A DNA stretch of 50,063 bases, taken from an uncultured Bacteroidales bacterium. Its GTDB lineage: Bacteria; Bacteroidota; Bacteroidia; Bacteroidales; Paludibacteraceae. The notes beneath the pieces were generated by a model that was not told the origin of the DNA, searched no databases, and was given only the letters and a program-made list of their open reading frames with translations. The stretch covers positions 1 to 50,063 of the forward strand of contig CALCGR010000125.1 of assembly GCA_937901025.1 (NCBI GenBank). The letters run 5' to 3'. The first letter of the stretch is position 1, and each line of letters opens with the position of its first letter. The position numbers were made by a program, and so were the translations under genes. This document shows positions 31,941-41,124 of this stretch, in pieces.

Positions 31941-33128
31941 ATGATAGACTTTAATCGTCCCCACCTAACGGGTAAAGAAACTGAGTACATGATTGAAGCC
32001 GTGAACCGTGGCAAGTTGTCCGGTAATGGCGAGTATACGAAGCGCTGCCAAGCATTCTTTGAGCAGCGGTACGGCTACAAAAAGTGTCTATTGACCACTT
32101 CCGGTACCGATGCGCTCGAAATGTGCGCGATGTTGTGCGACCTCCAGCCCGGTGATGAAGTAATCGTCCCGAGTTATACCTTCGTTAGTACCGCGCTCGC
32201 TTTTCTGCGGGAAGGGGCAAAGGTGGTCTTTGCCGATTCGGGTAAAAATAATCCCAATATTGATCCGGCGCTCATCGAGTCGCTCATCACGCCTCGTACC
32301 AAGGTGATTGCGCCTGTCCACTATGCCGGTATAGCTTGCGATATGGATGCAATTATGGCTATCGCCCATCGTCATAACCTCCTCGTTGTCGAAGACGCAG
32401 CGCAAGCATTAGATAGTTATTACAAGGGTAGGGCATTAGGCGGTATCGGCCACCTGGCTGCCATCTCCTTCCACGAAACGAAGAACATCACTGCCGGAGG
32501 CGAGGGTGGATTACTCATCATTAACGATGAGCGGTTCATCCGTCGTGCCGAGATACTTTGGGAGAAAGGTACCAATCGTGCCGAGTTCTTCCGCGGAGAA
32601 GTGAATAAGTATGGTTGGGTCGATATGGGTAGTTCCTTCCTGCCTGCGGAAATCAATGCCGCCTTCCTCTGGGCCCAATTGGAGCATTTGGATGAGATAC
32701 AGGATAAGCGCAAGCAACTTTGGAACCGCTATTGGGAATTACTTTCCCCCCTTGCCGTACGAGGGGAAGGGTCCGGGGATAGGGTCTTTTCCTTGCCGGA
32801 GATACCGGATTATGCGACGAATAATGCGCATATGTTCTACCTCGTCTTCCCTGATTTAGAGAAACGGACTAAATTTATCGCATATCTCAAGGAGCACGGT
32901 ATCCAATCCGTCTTCCATTACCTCAGTCTACACCAAAGTACCTATTATAAGCGTCTCTTAGAACGGGATTCCTCCCTTGCCCTACGAGGGAAAGGGTCTT
33001 GGGATAGGGTCTTCCTGCTCGAGTGTGACCGCTATGCGGATTGTTTAGTGAGGTTGCCGATGTTCTATGATTTAACGATAGAGCAGGTGGGGGAGATATG
33101 TGATGTAATAACAACATATTTTGTATGA
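31941..33128 (+). CDS. wecE: dTDP-4-amino-4,6-dideoxygalactose transaminase
   Basis: 395 aa. The sequence follows WecE closely: MIDFNRPHLTGKETEYMIEA, LLTTSGTDALEMCAML, PSYTFVSTALAF, the PLP lysine K181 in SFHETKN, and AGGEGGLLIINDE. It converts dTDP-4-keto-6-deoxyglucose to dTDP-Fuc4N in the cytoplasm. Two insertions absent from other family members, about residues 269-282 (LAVRGEGSGDRVF) and 344-358 (LALRGKGSWDRVF), are copies of palindromic element B read in the same frame; they fall in loops after helix-rich segments and leave the flanking motifs intact. The gene is GC-richer than its neighbours. Confidence 0.9.
   Translation: MIDFNRPHLTGKETEYMIEAVNRGKLSGNGEYTKRCQAFFEQRYGYKKCLLTTSGTDALEMCAMLCDLQPGDEVIVPSYTFVSTALAFLREGAKVVFADSGKNNPNIDPALIESLITPRTKVIAPVHYAGIACDMDAIMAIAHRHNLLVVEDAAQALDSYYKGRALGGIGHLAAISFHETKNITAGGEGGLLIINDERFIRRAEILWEKGTNRAEFFRGEVNKYGWVDMGSSFLPAEINAAFLWAQLEHLDEIQDKRKQLWNRYWELLSPLAVRGEGSGDRVFSLPEIPDYATNNAHMFYLVFPDLEKRTKFIAYLKEHGIQSVFHYLSLHQSTYYKRLLERDSSLALRGKGSWDRVFLLECDRYADCLVRLPMFYDLTIEQVGEICDVITTYFV
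32746..32785 (+). repeat. Palindromic element B, in-frame copy in wecE (1)
   Basis: About 40 bases: CCTTGCCGTACGAGGGGAAG followed by GGTCCGGGGATAGGGTC. The consensus across all six copies starts CCCTCCCTTGCCCTAYGAGG and ends GGGRTAGGGTC. It can fold on CCCT/AGGG arms. It is translated as part of wecE without a frameshift. Confidence 0.8.
32970..33012 (+). repeat. Palindromic element B, in-frame copy in wecE (2)
   Basis: CCCTCCCTTGCCCTACGAGG type with the tail TCTTGGGATAGGGTC, nearly the consensus. Same orientation and frame as the first wecE copy, 184 bases downstream. Confidence 0.8.
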
Positions 33129-33886
33129 TTCAAAAATTATTACATAGAATTTCTCGCGTTTTATTAAAGTTGCGTCTCCAACCGATTCGTGTGTTTTGCT
33201 TTCATCAAACTAGTGAAAAGTATGATGCTTTGCGTATGTGGGAATGTGACTGGACTCAAATTGATCAATTGAAAAGCAATCTTCAAAAGTTAAAGAAACA
33301 ATACACATTTATTTCGCTTTCAGAAGCAAAGTATCATCTTCAATATGATTTGTTTAGAAGAAAACGTTATGCCGTGTTGACAGCGGATGATGGGTATAGG
33401 TCGATTTTGAACATTTTACCTTGGTTGCAAGAACAGCAGATTTCACTAACTTGGTTTATTAATAGTCATTATTTAGATGGGCAATCGTGGAGTGAAATTA
33501 ATAAAGAACAAGCTTGTAGAGCATTAGGAGATAGTTCCTCAGATGAACAGCTTAAAGATGCAATGAAAGGAATGTATATTTCTAAGGAAGAGTTATTTAA
33601 TCTCAATTCGCCTTTGATAGAAATTGGCTTACATGGACATAAACATTTAAATGCAATCCAACAAAGCGAAGAAGACTTTAAACTTAATGTGGAGAACTGT
33701 AAAAAAGTCTTACAATCTCATCCTCGTTATGTTCCGTTCTTCGCTTATACTTGGGGACATTATAACAAACAAACAGATAGAATATTACAACAAATGAATC
33801 TAACACCGGTGTTGGTGAATGGAGGAAAGAATTATAATAACGCAAACTGCATTGATCGTGAATGCATAGATGGTAAAAAGCTATGA
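33125..33886 (+). CDS. Polysaccharide deacetylase family protein (NodB-like)
   Basis: 253 aa. The NodB fold is recognisable by the metal-binding pair in AVLTADDGYRS, the TWFINSHYL strand and GLHGHKHLNAI with the HxxxH-like zinc ligands, followed by PFFAYTWGHYN. It would remove an N-acetyl group from the growing glycan or act on a lipid-linked sugar; no signal peptide is obvious, although the first 20 residues are basic and hydrophobic (MIQKLLHRISRVLLKLRLQ). It overlaps wecE and the next gene by 4 bases each. Confidence 0.8.
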   Translation: MIQKLLHRISRVLLKLRLQPIRVFCFHQTSEKYDALRMWECDWTQIDQLKSNLQKLKKQYTFISLSEAKYHLQYDLFRRKRYAVLTADDGYRSILNILPWLQEQQISLTWFINSHYLDGQSWSEINKEQACRALGDSSSDEQLKDAMKGMYISKEELFNLNSPLIEIGLHGHKHLNAIQQSEEDFKLNVENCKKVLQSHPRYVPFFAYTWGHYNKQTDRILQQMNLTPVLVNGGKNYNNANCIDRECIDGKKL

Positions 33887-35394
33887 TAGTAACTTATGAT
33901 TTTTTAACGAATACGGCTTCCGGAAATTGGTTGACCGCGTTTCAAAAGCCTTGTCAAGCGAATGAGTTTGGTAGGACATCATTGATAGAATATGATGCCG
34001 ATAAACACGTGCTGCGTGTTCGCCGCGATAAGATAGGACTGCAAACAATCTATTATACTCAATTACCCACGAGTATTGTCTTTGCGACCAATTTGAAGGA
34101 GATACTTGCCTTATTGCCACGTCCTCAGATTCGTGCTCATGAATTAGCGCAACCGATTCGGCATAACTATCCGATAGATTTGCAAAATACATGGATTGAG
34201 CAAATTAAGCGCCTTCGTGCAGGAGAAGAGGCTATCGTTGATAAAAATGGGCTTCGGCTCCATACCTATTGGAAGCGTGACTATACACCATCTTTCCACG
34301 GCACTAAGGAAGAAGCAATTGCAGAAACCTTGCGCCTTATGCGCCAATCGGTACGCAAATGCATCGAAACGGCAGATGGGCCGGTAGCCGTTTTGCTCAG
34401 TGGTGGCATAGACTCCAGTTCGCTTGCTGCTTTTGCGAAAGAAGTGCAGCAAGAAGTGCATGTAATATCTGCGGGTTATAAGGGCAATAAATACACCGCT
34501 TGTGATGAACGCGAGGTTGCTAAGCAGTTTGCCGCAGAAAAAGGATTAATTTATCATGAGGTGGAATTGAATGAGGCGGACTTTGAACAATTATTGGAAG
34601 AACTATTACCATACCTTGACGAACCTTGCTTTGATGTCTCATGTATGGCGCAATATGCGCTCTATAGGAAAGCCGCCGAGATGGGTTTCAAAGTAATCTT
34701 AAGTGGTTTGGGCGGTGACGAACAGTTCTATAGCTATAAAGATGACAATGCCGCCGCAGAGGCTTTGCGGTTGCGCCGCGAGCATCAAGCACTATTCCCC
34801 CTAAATAAGCACAAGAGAGAATTCATTACATTTATGGTTAAACATTGGAAAGAAGTTATTTTTGCCAATAAACCGATAATGCTGAATGATCGATTACTAA
34901 CGAATTGGACGTACGATGATTATTACAAATTTGCCGATGATGCTCGGCTAAATTATGGGAATGAGGAAATCCAATTTAATGAAATGAATGTAGAGTATCA
35001 ATTTCGCGATTCTGATACTCTCAATGATATTTACGATTTTATATTTTCTACCTTTGCAAGTCAACTTTGTGTCTATTTAGGGAATAAGTTAGGTGCCGCT
35101 AATGGGGTGGAATTGCGTTATCCGTTATTGGATGCTGAATTGGTAGCCTTTTTAGATACACTTCCTCTGTCAATGAAATTTGATCCGCGACGTCCAAAGC
35201 AGTACCAAAAGGATGTAATGGCAGGTATTGTGCCTGATTATATCTTATATGCAAAGAAACGGGGATTTGAACCGCCCTTCGAATTTATTCGTACCATTGC
35301 GGCAAGATACAAGTATAAATATATTCAGGCTACGCATAAGTTCTTTAATTCTGTGGTAGCAGATAAGATGATTGATAAATTACTCTATGAATAA
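33883..35394 (+). CDS. Asparagine-synthetase-like ligase without glutaminase cysteine
   Basis: 503 aa. The synthetase half is intact: PP-loop LLSGGIDSSSLAAF (S173 on), VISAGYKGNKYTACDEREVA and ILSGLGGDEQFYSY. The N-terminal glutamine amidotransferase half is degenerate: AsnB enzymes start MCGI with catalytic Cys2, here it is MIVTYDFL, and the PP-loop comes about 60 residues earlier than in E. coli AsnB. It must therefore use ammonia or another amine. In surface-glycan loci such proteins amidate uronic acids or link amines; this is inference from context. Confidence 0.8.
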   Translation: MIVTYDFLTNTASGNWLTAFQKPCQANEFGRTSLIEYDADKHVLRVRRDKIGLQTIYYTQLPTSIVFATNLKEILALLPRPQIRAHELAQPIRHNYPIDLQNTWIEQIKRLRAGEEAIVDKNGLRLHTYWKRDYTPSFHGTKEEAIAETLRLMRQSVRKCIETADGPVAVLLSGGIDSSSLAAFAKEVQQEVHVISAGYKGNKYTACDEREVAKQFAAEKGLIYHEVELNEADFEQLLEELLPYLDEPCFDVSCMAQYALYRKAAEMGFKVILSGLGGDEQFYSYKDDNAAAEALRLRREHQALFPLNKHKREFITFMVKHWKEVIFANKPIMLNDRLLTNWTYDDYYKFADDARLNYGNEEIQFNEMNVEYQFRDSDTLNDIYDFIFSTFASQLCVYLGNKLGAANGVELRYPLLDAELVAFLDTLPLSMKFDPRRPKQYQKDVMAGIVPDYILYAKKRGFEPPFEFIRTIAARYKYKYIQATHKFFNSVVADKMIDKLLYE

Positions 35395-36322
35395 CTTCGC
35401 CCCCATAGTAGTCTTTGCCTACAATCGTCCGGATCATCTCCAACAGACATTGCAAGCGCTTGCCAAAAACGATTTGGCGAGTGAGTCGGTGCTCTATGTG
35501 TATTGCGATGGGGCAAAAACCGATGCCACTCCGGAACAAATTCAAAAAGTTGTTGAAAATCGCGCTGTAGCAAAAGCCGCAATAGGTTTCAAAGAACTCC
35601 ATATCATTGAACGTCCGCAAAATGTAGGTTTGATGAATAATATCGTAGGCGCAGTTACGGAGATTGTTAATCAATATGGGCGAGTTATTGTGTTTGAAGA
35701 TGATATGTTGACCTCTCCCGGGACATTACGATATTTTAATGATGCTTTAGAGACGTATAAGGATGATGAGAAAGTGATGCATATCGTGAGTTATATGTTC
35801 CCTCATCGTTATCCATTGCCGGAGACTTTCTTCTATACGGTTCCTTATCCCGGTGGCGGATGGGCTACTTGGCAGCGTGCGTGGAAATATTATCCCAATG
35901 ATATTGGTGAATTATATAACTACTGGAAGGATAATCTATCCTATTTCAATTATTGGGATCATGATGGAACGGATTTGGTCAAGCAATTGGTGGACAATTA
36001 TAACGGAACTTTACGTACATGGTTCGTCCGTTGGTATGCTGTTATGTTGCGTATGGGTGGCCTAACTCTCTATCCGGGAAAATCATTGGTTACCAATATC
36101 GGTTTTGATGGAACGGGGGATAATTGTGTGCGATTAGAACGTAATCCGTATTGGGTTGAGCGCCTGGCGGAATCAATTAAGGTTGTACATAAACGCCATA
36201 TCCGCGAAAACAAATGGGCAGCCCGTGAAATCTATGCCTTCCATGGAGGGTATTGGTATAATCGGCGGCGGAGACAGAAGTTGTTTAGACAGATTAAGAG
36301 CTTTGTGTTGTCTTGGAAATAA
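35387..36322 (+). CDS. Glycosyltransferase (GT-A, sugar-nucleotide type)
   Basis: 311 aa from MNNFAPIVVFAYNRPDHLQQ. The core has VLYVYCDGAKTD, IIERPQNVGLMNNIVGAV and VIVFEDDMLTSPGTLRYF with the acidic metal site, then YPGGGWATWQRAWKYY, a pattern seen in bacterial GT2-like enzymes of O-antigen loci. An ATG 15 bases upstream is possible, but this one overlaps the preceding stop by 8 bases and fits the fold start. Last gene of the glycan block; the next gene starts 46 bases later. Confidence 0.82.
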   Translation: MNNFAPIVVFAYNRPDHLQQTLQALAKNDLASESVLYVYCDGAKTDATPEQIQKVVENRAVAKAAIGFKELHIIERPQNVGLMNNIVGAVTEIVNQYGRVIVFEDDMLTSPGTLRYFNDALETYKDDEKVMHIVSYMFPHRYPLPETFFYTVPYPGGGWATWQRAWKYYPNDIGELYNYWKDNLSYFNYWDHDGTDLVKQLVDNYNGTLRTWFVRWYAVMLRMGGLTLYPGKSLVTNIGFDGTGDNCVRLERNPYWVERLAESIKVVHKRHIRENKWAAREIYAFHGGYWYNRRRRQKLFRQIKSFVLSWK

Positions 36323-36368
36323 ATTTGCATGAGGTAATTAATACACAACGAGAAAAGCAATATAAGAT

Positions 36369-37397
36369 ATGGAAGAAAAACTTGAAGTTATTACAGGTCT
36401 CCTTGACAAATTACGTAGTGATGGCTATTGGCTGCGAGATAAAGATGTCTCCTCGGGGTATTATTCTAAGTACACATCTCTTTTTGTTTTGACAGAGTGT
36501 GTGGCGAGAAGCAATTACATTGAAGGGGATAGCTCGGCTTTGAAACAACGGGTGCTTATTGGACGGAATTTTGTGAATCAGTTGATAAAGGTTAAGGATA
36601 TTGCACCATACTATGTTCAAAAAGAAGCATATCAAGGGCGCATGCTTATTAATTTCCCTGATATTGAATCTACTAGAGGAGATAATCTGTATAATTATTT
36701 AGAGCAAACGCATTGCCTACCAACAGTTGAGCGCCGAAATGTTTTATTTATTGATGCCAAGTTGCCGGATAAGTTGCAACAAATGAAATACCAGAAAAAA
36801 ATCTTATTAGTGGCGGATGAATTACAGAGTATGGCTGCTATAATAGACAAAGATGATATTGGCAATGTTCATGAGATGGGTATATATGGCATAAAAGTAA
36901 ATGAACAAGAGATGGATGTACTGCTATTGGTCTTGAATTCTAGATGGCTCCCTTGTTATCTTAATGCCTATGTGCAAAACATAAAACAAAAACGAAACGC
37001 AAAATACGAGGCTATTTTTAATCTGCCCCGTCCGGAGGATGCTATTTTGTCAAAAGCCATTACTATTGCGCCCCCTTTAGTAAGAGTCTTGGAACAATTG
37101 CACAAGGATAAAGATGCTAATAATAGTGATTATACGTTGCTTTTGGATTATCTGCAAGATATAGTAGATCAAGTGGTCTTTGAGTTGTATTATCCGGATT
37201 TGGTTTATGCCGAAAAGTTAAATGTCATTGACGATCTTCTTTCTGCACCTTGGATGCTAAATAATCCTTCTAAGAAACCGGATGACTATATCCAATGGTT
37301 GATGAAACCGGACAATCAAATTCGCAAACGCTTGATGTTATTAGATACACGTAGCCCTGAATTTTTATATAAAATCCATGAGTTAGTTAGAAAATGA
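36369..37397 (+). CDS. Hypothetical protein, partner of an SMC-like ATPase
   Basis: 342 aa, no recognised domain. It appears soluble and alpha-rich, with an SGYYSKYTSLFVLTEC segment near the start and a block of beta-type residues (RNVLFIDAKLPD, KKILLVADEL, MDVLLLVLNSRW) in the middle. The end overlaps the ATPase gene by 4 bases (ATGA), so the two are translated together and likely form one complex. Its AT content is close to that of the ATPase. Confidence 0.55.
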   Translation: MEEKLEVITGLLDKLRSDGYWLRDKDVSSGYYSKYTSLFVLTECVARSNYIEGDSSALKQRVLIGRNFVNQLIKVKDIAPYYVQKEAYQGRMLINFPDIESTRGDNLYNYLEQTHCLPTVERRNVLFIDAKLPDKLQQMKYQKKILLVADELQSMAAIIDKDDIGNVHEMGIYGIKVNEQEMDVLLLVLNSRWLPCYLNAYVQNIKQKRNAKYEAIFNLPRPEDAILSKAITIAPPLVRVLEQLHKDKDANNSDYTLLLDYLQDIVDQVVFELYYPDLVYAEKLNVIDDLLSAPWMLNNPSKKPDDYIQWLMKPDNQIRKRLMLLDTRSPEFLYKIHELVRK

Positions 37398-39286
37398 GTA
37401 AGATAAAGTCTATTCAAATTAATAACTTTAAGTTCTTTACCGAATCTGCTCCCATCGAATTAGATGGCAAACACTTATTGCTTTATGGAGAAAACGGAAG
37501 CGGAAAAAGTTCTTTCTGTTATGCCCTATATACGTTATTGGAAGCGGCTAGCAAGACCCCGGATGAGGTGAAACGCTATTTTGCAGATTCAAATGCATCC
37601 GAAGAATCGCTTTTAAATATATATGCAGATAATTCACATGGGCCCGAGCATACCGGCGCTTTTATTAAGGTGGTCGACACACAAGGGAAGTCGTATCAAT
37701 TAGATTATAACAATACGACTATCTGCGGAGATGCTCTTTTGTTGGAATCTCAAAGAGCTTCTGATTATATAGATTACAAATCTCTATTTCGTTTTCAATT
37801 ATTTCGTAATAGTCAGGAAGTTAATCTTAAAGAGATTTTTGAGCACTCGGTTTTACCTTATGTGTCCTTCAATAGTTTTACCTTTAAGGGCCATATCGTA
37901 TCAAACGCGCTTGGAATGTGGCTGGAATATAAGGAAGGACCGGAAAAAATTTTAAATCGTAGGGGACGTGAGATTTTGGTTTATAAACGAAGTCCGGAAT
38001 ATCAAAATTATGTTGCTTTGGAGAGACATTTTAACCGAGAGATGTTGAGGATGGTGACATATATTAATTCTAACATTACCTCTGTCCTTGAAAGGTTGGG
38101 ATATAATTTTAAACCAAAGTTAGAGTATATTCCCACATCTCATGTCAAAAAAGATAAGTGGGTTGCCTTTACTGATTATAAATTATTACTCACGATTACC
38201 GAGTATGAAGGCGTCCTTATTAACTTGGCTCATCCGAATACCTTCCTTAATGAGGCTAAAATGGCAGCTTTAGCCTTTGCTATGCGTTGGGCTATGTTAA
38301 GCTATCGCTTTGAGAGCGAAAGTTTTCCTAATGCTATGCGAGTGTTGGTTTTGGATGATTTGATGATCAGTCTGGATATGGGTAATCGTGAACGATTACT
38401 ACCGATTATCTTAAATGAATTGGCTTCTGATTTTCAAATACTCTTTGTTACTCACGACCGTTCCTTATATGAGTCGGTTCGGAAAATGATAGGTTCTGAT
38501 AATCCGGAGTGGAAAGTGAAGGAAATGTTTGATGTATGCCGAAATAACATACATTTTCCCGTCATACAAGATGCTAATGCAAAAATCACGAAGGCACTCA
38601 ATTATTTTAATGGGGCGGGTTGTTCGATTGACTATTGTGCTTGCGGAAATACGCTACGTCAAGCAATTGAGGAGGTTTTGATGAAATTGTTAAGATATAT
38701 TGACGCACGTATTGAAGGAATCCCTGTGAAGTCAAAACCGTCGCCACTGATGCTGAAAGACATGATTAGTATTGCTACACAAGAATTTCCTCGCCATCAA
38801 TTTAGTTTGGAACCAATAACTAAATTAGATTCTTTACGTGCGTTTACCCTAAATCCAACATCTCATTATAGCCCGACATCTAATTTTTATCGTATCGAAT
38901 TGCTTGATGCGTTTGATGTGTATGAACAATTATGTGCGTATCAAGTAAAAGTGTTAGTCCCGAAAGATAGTGAACTAAAGATTACTTTTTATTCTCCTAC
39001 TCATGGCGATTGTGTATTTATTTTAAGGACTTTAACATCCATTTGTGCATATAAAGATTATAACAATGAGCAATTTGTCTTATCTAATGTTGACTCGTAT
39101 AGAATGAATGCGATGTCCTATAATGGCTCGGAATGTAAAAGACAATATAAAGGGACATTAGTCGACATATACCACTCACTTGTGGCCGGCCTTGAATCGA
39201 GCAGTGTAATAGATAGCGTAGATCGCAGTGGTGAATTGCAAAAAGTTATCGAATATAACGGTCAATCTCTTGAGTTATTAATGTGA
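37394..39286 (+). CDS. SMC/RecF-like AAA ATPase
   Basis: 630 aa. MSKIKSIQINNFKFF is the RecF/AAA_15 first strand, Walker A is GENGSGKSS (32-40), Walker B RVLVLDDLMISLD and the switch histidine is in ILFVTHDRSL. After the ATPase core (about residue 370) comes a cysteine cluster CSIDYCACGN and a helical region with ALNYFNG and FTLNPTSHYSPTSNFY, reminiscent of HEPN-like or RloC-type C-terminal domains but not a clear match. The pair with the upstream gene looks like an ATPase-based defence module. No RNase motif is certain. Confidence 0.7.
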   Translation: MSKIKSIQINNFKFFTESAPIELDGKHLLLYGENGSGKSSFCYALYTLLEAASKTPDEVKRYFADSNASEESLLNIYADNSHGPEHTGAFIKVVDTQGKSYQLDYNNTTICGDALLLESQRASDYIDYKSLFRFQLFRNSQEVNLKEIFEHSVLPYVSFNSFTFKGHIVSNALGMWLEYKEGPEKILNRRGREILVYKRSPEYQNYVALERHFNREMLRMVTYINSNITSVLERLGYNFKPKLEYIPTSHVKKDKWVAFTDYKLLLTITEYEGVLINLAHPNTFLNEAKMAALAFAMRWAMLSYRFESESFPNAMRVLVLDDLMISLDMGNRERLLPIILNELASDFQILFVTHDRSLYESVRKMIGSDNPEWKVKEMFDVCRNNIHFPVIQDANAKITKALNYFNGAGCSIDYCACGNTLRQAIEEVLMKLLRYIDARIEGIPVKSKPSPLMLKDMISIATQEFPRHQFSLEPITKLDSLRAFTLNPTSHYSPTSNFYRIELLDAFDVYEQLCAYQVKVLVPKDSELKITFYSPTHGDCVFILRTLTSICAYKDYNNEQFVLSNVDSYRMNAMSYNGSECKRQYKGTLVDIYHSLVAGLESSSVIDSVDRSGELQKVIEYNGQSLELLM

Positions 39287-39343
39287 TGCACATCATTGGA
39301 AAGTTGCTAATTTGAGGATTTTGGGGAGAAAAATGAAGAAAAA

Positions 39344-39376
39344 TTTGCATATATCTGAAAAATGTTGTAATTTTGC
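39344..39376 (+). promoter_or_regulatory. Promoter of the DUF262-HEPN pair
   Basis: -33 TTTGC (39344-39348), -7 TAATTTTGC (39368-39376), spacer 19. The region closely resembles the mntA/relB promoter (TTGCATATATC...TGTAATTTTGC). Confidence 0.8.
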
Positions 39377-39509
39377 GGAGTGAAGTTTTATCGTATGAAG
39401 AAAATAGCAATTGCATTTTAGACTTTTCTACAAAAGTAATGGTAATAGATTGATAACACCGTGTTTTAAATAATACATGTAATGATTTATTTATTCAATA
39501 GTATTTATT

Positions 39510-40643
39510 ATGAGAGAAGATGATTTTGATAATGTTGACTTGATTCCAGAGGAACAAAATGATGGATTTTCGAATGATGATTTATTTAATATCACTTCTT
39601 GGGGCGCAGATATTACTTTACGCGAAATAGTAATGTCTTATAATGATGGTGATATTGTTAAGCCAGAACTACAACGAAAATTTGTTTGGGACAAGGCGGA
39701 GGCTAGCCGCTTTATTGAGTCAATTTTGCTTGGCTTACCCGTACCTAGTGTTTTTCTGTCTATGGCATCAGATGGACGTCAATTAATAGTCGATGGGTAT
39801 CAGCGAATTACAACAATTTGCGACTTCCAAAATGGTGTGTGGAGTAGTGATGGGCAAATATGTCGCTTAGTAAATACAAATAAAATTAATGCGCGCTGGA
39901 GAGGCAAATGTTTTATAGATTTGTCAGATGAAGATCGTAGACGTTTTAAGGCATATTCGATCCATGCAATTATATTTGAGCAAAAAACACCCCAAAACGA
40001 TAGTGGGTTATATCAGATTTTTGAAAGGATTAACACTAGCGGGAAATCGCTTAATGCTCAAGAAATACGTAATTGTGTATATCAAGGGAAAATGAATACA
40101 TTATTGCTTCGATTGAATAATAATGAAAAGTGGCGATCCTTATTTGGTGATAAGAATGAAAATGCACGTATGCTTGATTTAGAGTTTATTTTACGATTTT
40201 TTGCACTATCAACTTCGTCTATTCTTAACTGTACTAATAATTCTATCAGCTTAAAGAAAACCCTTAATGATTTTATGTCTCAATATGTTGAGTGTGATGA
40301 TGATATTATTGAGAATATGGCTAAAACTTTTAATCAATGTATAGACTTTATCTATGATAATATAGGTGGTGATGCTTTTTATAATCTTCAAGGGGACTTA
40401 TCTACATATCGGAGGAAATTTTATCCAACCATTTTTGATTCAATAATGATAGCTACAAAAATTGCGTTAGAAAAAGGTGCAGTACAGCCGATGGATCTTA
40501 TGAAACGACATTTAATGTTGTTAAAAGATACGGATTATCGCGAAAGTATATCTCAAGGAACTATGCAAATGAAAAATATAAGAATGCGAGTTGGGAGAGC
40601 ATTAGAAATTTTGTATAATTTGCCATTTGACTATGAAGAATAG
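39510..40643 (+). CDS. DUF262 (GmrSD N-terminal-like, ParB fold) protein
   Basis: 377 aa. The ParB/Srx-like core has PELQRKFVWDKAEASRFIES (about 52-71), LPVPSVFLS and IVDGYQRITT (93-102), the DGQQR motif with Y in place of the first Q. It is followed by FERINTSGKSLNAQEIRNCVY, also family-typical. In GmrS-like proteins this domain hydrolyses nucleotides and is fused to a DUF1524 HNH nuclease; no HNH is present here. The effector role may instead belong to the HEPN gene that overlaps it by 17 bases. A strong promoter lies 134 bases upstream. Confidence 0.85.
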   Translation: MREDDFDNVDLIPEEQNDGFSNDDLFNITSWGADITLREIVMSYNDGDIVKPELQRKFVWDKAEASRFIESILLGLPVPSVFLSMASDGRQLIVDGYQRITTICDFQNGVWSSDGQICRLVNTNKINARWRGKCFIDLSDEDRRRFKAYSIHAIIFEQKTPQNDSGLYQIFERINTSGKSLNAQEIRNCVYQGKMNTLLLRLNNNEKWRSLFGDKNENARMLDLEFILRFFALSTSSILNCTNNSISLKKTLNDFMSQYVECDDDIIENMAKTFNQCIDFIYDNIGGDAFYNLQGDLSTYRRKFYPTIFDSIMIATKIALEKGAVQPMDLMKRHLMLLKDTDYRESISQGTMQMKNIRMRVGRALEILYNLPFDYEE

Positions 40644-41124
40644 TGAAGTTTCTAATCTTATGGATGATTGTAGAAGGGAATTAGAACAAATAGAAACGTT
40701 AATTTTGTCTGGAGCACTAACGTTTCAAATTGTCAAATATTTAACTTCATACGCGCTAATAAAATCATGTGGGACAATTGAGTATGCATATAAAACAATT
40801 ATTGCAGATGTTTATAGTGGAATTTCCCCTCAGATTAACAAGTTTATTGAAATAAAAGTTCGTAATAACTCCTCTAATCCCTCTTGGGAAAGTATTTGTA
40901 ACTCAGTAAATGAGTTTGATTCACAATGGGTATTAGATTTAAAAACAAAACTTGAGGAAAATACTCATGGCGAACAAATAAAGCGGTCGTTAAGTTCGCT
41001 TGTTACTAATAGAAATAATTTTGCTCATGGGAAAGGATTTACAGCATCGTTTTCGGATATTAAATCATATTTTAAAGATGCGAGTGAGATTATCGTAATG
41101 TTAGATGAAATCATAAGTGCCTAA
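40627..41124 (+). CDS. HEPN-domain protein (MAE_28990/RiboL-PSP-HEPN type)
   Basis: 165 aa, all-helical. The HEPN RNase motif R129-x4-H134 is in VTNRNNFAHGKGFT, with an Asn after Arg as in active members; the preceding helices (LIKSCGTIEYAYKTIIADVY) match the MAE_28990-type HEPN family. It overlaps the DUF262 gene by 17 bases, so DUF262 may control or trigger the RNase. An ATG 6 bases downstream is an alternative start. It ends before a clear terminator at 41226. Confidence 0.8.
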   Translation: MTMKNSEVSNLMDDCRRELEQIETLILSGALTFQIVKYLTSYALIKSCGTIEYAYKTIIADVYSGISPQINKFIEIKVRNNSSNPSWESICNSVNEFDSQWVLDLKTKLEENTHGEQIKRSLSSLVTNRNNFAHGKGFTASFSDIKSYFKDASEIIVMLDEIISA

